Origin: Eunapius fragilis
Lineage: Eukaryota; Porifera; Demospongiae; Spongillida; Spongillidae
Assembly: GCA_963681505.1 (NCBI GenBank)
Contig: OY811975.1
Location: forward strand, 3,165,319 to 3,229,318
Length of the DNA: 64,000 bases
Reading direction: 5' to 3'
In this document: piece by piece, positions 58,606 through 64,000 of the stretch
How the letters are laid out: each line of letters opens with the position of its first letter
Position numbering within the stretch: the first letter of the stretch is position 1
Translations under genes and position numbers: made by a program
The notes under the pieces: model-generated
What the model saw: the letters and a program-made list of their open reading frames with translations, nothing else
The model's database searches: none
What the model was told of the DNA's origin: nothing

Positions 58606-60160
58606 ATTCGATGCAAACATAAGATGGTGTCAAGTATATTAAGCGATGTGTGCCGTGCAACATACATTTCTATTGGCTGCATGCATGTTGTATATATAGT
58701 GGCAGGTTCAAGCAAACTAGGACAATGGCACAAAGAAACCTCAATGATGAAGGTGTGATGAAGCTGTCCTTTTATTATGGTATGATATTTTGGAGGGGAA
58801 CAATATGTTAGAAACGTCAGGAGTTCATATACCAACACCAGGTATGCGCCATTTTACAAATGCCCATGGCATACAAAACTGTTGTAAGAGGATCTCTTTT
58901 AACAAGTCATCAAACGAGCAGCAGTTGTCTAGAGCTTTGAATTCTTTTTTTTTTTTTTAAACCCCACATATGATTCCAGCTCTGAATTATGTGCGCATAG
59001 CGATGATTTAGGCCGTATGTTATTTTGATTTATACCAGCGACAGGAGACGCGGCACCACAGGATAATAATATGTACTTACGAGCATAGGATGATACTACT
59101 TGATTCTTTTGTTTTGTAGGGGACTTATACGGGCGGAAGAAGAATTACAAAGCCCTGACTGAAAGGATTTTTTCGCGCCAATTTGGAATCTTCGAATGCG
59201 CGTAAGAAATAACAGCCCAATAAGCAGATGCTGCAACTAAATGTAGCAATATTTAGTCCCTTTTCAAATGCACATGCCATACGAATACGATGGCTGTAGA
59301 AATGTTATCCGCGTCAAAATTTTTATGAGTTTTCTGTAAATATCATATTGTGTTCTAATTATATACTTAATGCCCAGTGCGAAAACAGTCGTGACTAGAG
59401 CTCGTGGTCGCTCCACCATCGCATGACGTCATTAACTTGCCAGTTGGTTTGTGCTCTGCGTATACATATCATGCATCTTAAAAGCATCGTATATTTGATA
59501 TAAGACATCCACTGTTCCTCAGTTGGTACAGGAATTCTCTACACACTTCCTAATGAAAAGCGTTAATTAAAGACACCTCTCCGTAGTAGGTTGAATTCCA
59601 ACGCGTGACGGTGCATGTCTTTTATAACAGTTAGAGCAGTAGCAGTATGTGGTTAAAGAACTGGTTCGGCTTGGACATCTATTTTTATACATGTCCAATA
59701 TCACTACAGAACATTTTATTTACCTTCGTTACTGTCATTGATGATTTCCATAAAATCCGTAGCAGCTTTGATATTTTCCCTTTTGTAGCCTTTTGAGTTG
59801 CTCTAAGCTCTTGAGAGCTGTTATAGATTGCATTTGTGATGGTCCTGGAAAAGTTGAATGAATGCCCTAGTAGCAAGGTTGAGGAGCCTAAAAATGTGCC
59901 ATACACCTGCACCACAAGCATGCACTCTGTAGTCGCAACATGCTATAAAAAAGTAACTTATCATTACATTATTTAATATTATTCAAATGTGTATGTAAAT
60001 ATTGTACTTGTGACATTTCCGCTATAGTAAATGAATCCTTTATATTTACTACAGTGTTGATGTCACATATACCATACTTGCTAACACATTTGATTAACAG
60101 AAAATACAAATTATTATGCAGCGTTTTTTTTTTTGCATGGATCGATTGCATTTTGACAAC
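58606..60160. other. 3' flank of Fringe B
   Basis: No gene recognised. A minus-strand frame at 59685-59921 has no family features and no clear splice context. Confidence 0.35.
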
Positions 60161-60167
60161 ATCACAG

Positions 60168-60375
60168 GCACATGCTGGGTTCTTTTCTATGGCACATGCT
60201 GGGTTCTTTTCTATGGCACATGCTGGGTTCTTTTCTGTGGCCCATGCTGGGTTCTTTTCTATGGCCATGCTGGGTTCTTTTCAATAACACATGCTGGGTT
60301 CTTTCTATGGCACATGCTGGGTTCTTTTCTATGGCCCATGCTGGGTTCTTTTCTATGGCCCATGCTGGGCCATAG
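60168..60375. repeat. 24-bp minisatellite
   Basis: About eight units of gcacatgctgggttcttttc plus tatg. The minus-strand frame EKNPACAI is a by-product of the 24-bp period. Confidence 0.9.
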
Positions 60376-60439
60376 AAAATTTCATGCCAAAAATATATCA
60401 GCTCTACCGCACCATATACACACTGGCTATGTGTACCTC

Positions 60440-60545
60440 ATTGGGTATATACCTCTATCCATTAGATATGTATCTCTATCCATTAGATATGTACCCCTAT
60501 CCATTAGATATGTACCTCTATTCATTAGATATATACCTCTATATA
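60440..60545. repeat. 22-bp tandem repeats
   Basis: Four to five units of the type ctatccattagatatgtacc. They lie in the arm of the second palindrome. Confidence 0.8.
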
Positions 60546-60609
60546 CCTCATTTCTGCACATCATAGCGGCACATCCTCCATGTACATATGCCTCAATGTA
60601 CATGCGCTC

Positions 60610-60770
60610 CTCATAGGGTGTATATGCCTCCACATAGGGTGTATATGCCTCCACATGTATATATATGCCTCCACATATATAGGGTGTATATGCCTCCACA
60701 TATATATAGTGTTTATGCCTCCATGTAATGCCTCCACTATATACCTGCACATAGGGTGTATATGCCTCTA
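60610..60770. repeat. Minisatellite with core gggtgtatatgcctccacat
   Basis: Five to seven variable units. Related motifs (gaggtatatac) occur in the right arm of the first palindrome near 50390-50470. Confidence 0.75.
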
Positions 60771-61309
60771 TAATTGCATGCCACGTCTCAAGAAATGTTC
60801 AACCTATACAGAGCTTCTGGGCTGAGCTCCATTACCCCTACCTGGTGTGGGATGCTATACTACACCCACTGAGACCTAATGGCTTAGTATGTACATTTTC
60901 ACATTTGGAAGTTTTGTATCCAGACCCACACCATCTTGAGTGTCACGACGCCCCCAATCAGAACATGAGGAAGCAAGTTCCATATAGGAATAATGTCGTA
61001 TAATGAATGTCATTTTTAAAAACATATATATGCTGTTGTTTGCATCACACTACGAAAGTTGTGTGGTGTCCCGTTTGGAACGTATTAAAAAATAAAGTTG
61101 CATACAACCCTGCATTTTGTATAGCTATTGCAGATAAGTCATTAATAATTAATACTGCTCCCCATTGCTCCTCAGTGGTGCCCCCTCCCTCCACCCCCCC
61201 CCCACCCCCACCCACCCACCCTGGATTGGTATCTAGTATTTACTGGACTATGTACAGGCATGTAGTGGAAGCCATGGGAACATGACCACGTACTTGCATG
61301 TACATGTAA

Positions 61310-61440
61310 ATGGAGCGCCTTCAGTACATGATCCTGTCCCATAGCCTTCAGTACATGGTCCTGTCCCATAGCCTTCACTACATGATCCTGTCCCATAGCC
61401 TTCACTACATGGTCCTGTCCCATAGCCTTCACTACATGGT
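61310..61440. repeat. 27-bp minisatellite
   Basis: Five units of cctgtcccatagccttcact plus acatgat/ggt. Confidence 0.9.
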
Positions 61441-62665
61441 CATTTTTTAAAACATCTCAACTGGTGAACAGTCTGGATTTGAGCATATGTAGCGGAGTCA
61501 TGGGACTCTTCTGGATGTGCTTTAGGTGTGTGTGCATATGTGCCTAAACTATAGGTGCACATGGCCAAATATCAAACAATAATTTTGAACTGCATGTAAA
61601 GATGATCAGCAATAGTCATGGGATACAAAGATAGTGAGTACTGTGGGATATTAGCATGTAATGGAGTATGGGACATGAGTATGTAGTGGGCCATGGTACA
61701 TCATGTAGGTATATGCTCATGTCCCATAATGATTCAGCCTCATAGCCTCCACTAATATTCTGATGCATGCACCTTGGCAACACACCAGTCTAGTACATGC
61801 AACACAGCAGTTCAGTACATGAAACACATCAGTCCAGTACACCAGTTCAGTACATACAATACACCAGCCCATAACATACAACACACCAGTACAGGATTGG
61901 GTCGGATATGTATGAATGAGTTTACTTAGAGACACCTAGCCTTGGCTCCAGAGACACAGTGGATGGACTACAGGGGGTTGTTAGACCCCATCAACCCCCC
62001 CCCCCCCCCCCCTCCTTTCCACCATAAGTATGGCCCTGCAGTACTCATGGCTTATGTAGGGGAGGGTCGATAGGTTCGAATGACCCCCCCCCACCCCCCA
62101 CCCCCCCCACCCCCCAAAAAAGCAAGCTCACCCTTCATAATTGACTTTAATCAATTCTGGGATGAACAAAGTATACGGTATATGATGCATGTCCATCGAA
62201 TGTTATTCCTGAAGGCTGTGTATGCCCATACATCACACCAGTCCAGTGCATGAAACATACCAGTCCACACCAGTCCAGTACATGAAAACATACCAGTCCA
62301 GTATACGTGCATACAACACACTGTCCAGTACATGCAATACACCAGTACGTAGATAAAGGAGGAGTTATGGGTAGAAGGAAATTTTATAAAACGCTAGTCC
62401 CCAGACAATAGTTGTACACAATGTGAGGTTGTATACGAGCTTCTTTCTCTACCTCCAAACGGGACACCAAAATAACTTCCATAGTGGTGCTGCAAATATT
62501 TGGGGCGGGTGGAAGGGGGGGGGAGGGGGGGGGGGGTGGGTGGCAAATATTTTAAGGTAGCCATATTGGAAGATCAAAATATACTTAATGCCCATGTGAA
62601 ACAGCCGGCCATGACCGCAGTGAGACGGAAGCCCATAGTCGATAGCCCAGGCCCTAAAACTGTGG

Positions 62666-62704
62666 ATAGATTACATCACTGCCACCGCGGGCGGTGATGT
62701 AATC
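62666..62704. repeat. Hairpin gattacatcactgcc/ggcggtgatgtaatc
   Basis: Perfect or near-perfect inverted repeat with a short GC loop. The arm resembles gattacatcaccgc in the 6591-6725 element, so it may be a relic of that family. Confidence 0.6.
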
Positions 62705-62919
62705 ATCCAAGCACATGCAACTGTGACATTGTATGGCCTGGGCACGAGAAGTGGGGAGAGCTCGACTACCAACAATGGCGCAGCTCATAGTGTGCTAACC
62801 CTGGTAGGCAAGCGCGAAGTAAGACATCACTTTATTATCTCAAATGGACCACGACACTAATACCTGCACACTACGGCAGTGGCCATTCAGGTCAGGCCAG
62901 GTACGAAAAGTGGGGGGGT

Positions 62920-63249
62920 GGGGGGGAGTTGCTGTCCGCTTCAGACCCAATACGAAATGGGGGCCCTTTAATTGGGCTATTCCATTATTAATTATACACC
63001 CCTACAGATGACAATAAATGGTGTCCAGGGGGGTATAGGGAATATGTCTCGGTGGGGTGGTCATTTAAATGCCTGTCCCGGGGGGTTAGAAGGCATCATA
63101 GAAGCTTGTCCAGGGGGAGGGGAACAACATAGAACCTTGTCCAGGGGGGGTGGAACAAAACAGAAACTTGTCCAGGGGCATTTACAAGTCTGTCCCGGGG
63201 AAGTGGAGATATAATACAAGCTTGTCCAGGGTTGCTTTTATATATTGTC

Positions 63250-63283
<34 letters not shown>

Positions 63284-63560
63284 ACGTCTGCAATTATTGT
63301 CATCTGTAGGGGTGTACGGTTAAATAATGGAATAGCCCATTGTTTGGCATAGGGCCTACTCTATTTAAATACGTTATTACCGGTTACAATTTTGGCCGAG
63401 GAGGGTGAAGCACCCGAGCACCCCTCTCTGGGATACGTTAGCTTCGGCTATATATACTTGTAACCGTTAATTATTAACGATAACGTATTTGCTGTGTGCC
63501 AAACAAAGGGCCCCCACTTTTTGTATCGGACCTGAAACGGACAGCACCCACCCCCCCCCC
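62920..63560. repeat. Nested inverted repeats with GCTGTCCGCTTCAG arms
   Basis: The outer pair is 62930-62970 (gctgtccgcttcagacccaa ... gggggcccttt) and 63508-63552 (complement). Inside lie the GGGCTATTCCA element (62974-63338) and another inverted pair (gtttggca...aaatacgtta at 63341-63390 and taacgtattt...tgccaaac at 63480-63507). The layering suggests successive insertions of foldback DNA. Confidence 0.7.
62974..63338. mobile_element. GGGCTATTCCA-family element with internal 30-40-bp repeats
   Basis: Terminal inverted repeats of about 45 bp (GGGCTATTCCATTATTAATT and complement), flanked by direct ATT. The interior repeats cttgtccagggggaggtgga-type units four to five times and has a 31-base G run (63252-63282). 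Confidence 0.8.
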
Positions 63561-63579
63561 CACCCCAAGGGCGTGGACA

Positions 63580-63870
63580 AGTTTTAAGGGTGGGGGGGGG
63601 GGGGGGGGGGGCTAATTGTGGTTGGGGGGTTAGACCCGCGATACGACAAGCGGGGAGGGGGGGGGGGGGGGGGGCTAATTGTGGTTGGGGGTTTAGACCC
63701 GCGATACGACAAGCGGGGAGGGGGGGGGGGGGGGGGTGCTGTCCGCTTCAGGCCCGATACGAAAAGCGGGGGACTGGGAGGGATGCTGTCCGCTTTAGGC
63801 CCGATACGGGGGGGGGGGGGGGGGTGCCTGTACACTTCAGGCACAATAGGAAAGGCGGGGGGGGGGGGCT
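63580..63870. repeat. G-rich tandem repeats
   Basis: Two or more units of about 68 bp containing gacccgcgatacgacaagcg and long G runs, then related units with tgctgtccgcttcaggcccg and cgatacg. They produce glycine-rich spurious frames. 63870-64000 shows no feature. Confidence 0.8.
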
Positions 63871-64000
63871 GCTTTGCAGAAGAGGGGGAGGTACCTTACA
63901 TGAAAGGGCAACTGTATGATCTATTGAATAGCGCGCGCTTTACAATTGATTATTAATGACATCAGTAATTCAAGTGCAAAAATCTGGGGCTAAAGTCCTC

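Larger units (their letters stand above)
60392..62510. mobile_element. Second copy of the large palindromic element, rearranged
   Basis: The left arm (60392-61180) starts tcagctctaccgcaccatat and matches 48690-49400 in order, including ctcaagaaatgttc...gggctgagctcc and gtgtggtgtcccgtttggaa. A partial right arm (about 62335-62510) carries the complement. The middle is replaced by minisatellites (60600-60770, 61310-61440) and by CAGTCCAGTACATG-type loop repeats at 61790-61880 and 62235-62345. No transposase frame is visible. Confidence 0.7.

Noticed and set aside
58412..58642. 76-codon frame over the last Fringe B exon
   Set aside because: Wrong frame and runs through a poly-G tract and an intron.
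63590..63956. Glycine-rich frames of about 110 codons
   Set aside because: By-product of G-rich tandem repeats.

Overview
This is nuclear DNA from an animal. Genes have canonical GT-AG introns and a few GC-AG introns, two complete Fringe-type glycosyltransferase genes are present (Notch-pathway enzymes, known from animals), and the intergenic and intronic DNA is crowded with Ty3/gypsy, BEL/Pao, RT-like and hAT remnants, short foldback elements and minisatellites. The mix of element families recalls sponge or other marine invertebrate genomes, but I cannot fix the species from sequence alone.

Layout. 1-590: the 3' end of a Ty3/gypsy element with its LTR. 591-4068: no ordinary gene, but a striking run of about 20 minus-strand sites in which an AG lies exactly 3 nt before a splice-donor-like GTRAG. 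4069-11100: a tandem duplication, each copy holding a TACG-bordered, promoter-like cassette (in opposite orientations in the two copies) and a minus-strand gene for a RING plus TRAF-type zinc-finger protein. 11880-21317: a minus-strand branched-chain aminotransferase (BCAT) gene, reconstructed here as 11 exons covering 366 residues with the first coding exon unresolved. Its introns carry two large 28/29-bp minisatellites and three arrays or duplications that copy splice junctions.

24471-35997 and 46681-58605: two tandem plus-strand Fringe genes with the same nine-exon structure (341 and 336 residues). Intron lengths differ mainly because copy B has absorbed transposons: a nested foldback/palindrome complex in intron 1, a gypsy fragment in intron 2, and BEL/Pao and hAT remnants in intron 4. 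Copy A carries fragments of an RT-like element in intron 5. Between the two Fringe genes lie unrecognised exon-like segments and an apparently intact Ty3/gypsy element (40646-45702) with one long Gag-Pol frame and matching 173-bp LTRs.

58606-64000: no clear gene. It holds minisatellites, a second copy of the large palindromic element, nested inverted repeats ending in GGGCTATTCCA, and G-rich tandem repeats.

Functionally the host genes are unrelated: Golgi O-fucose glycan extension (Fringe), branched-chain amino acid transamination (BCAT) and probable ubiquitin/TRAF signalling adaptors. The most unusual signals are splice-related: the 3-nt-spaced AG/donor chain, the repeated 15-nt candidate microexon in BCAT, and the inverted promoter-like cassette that points at the chain.
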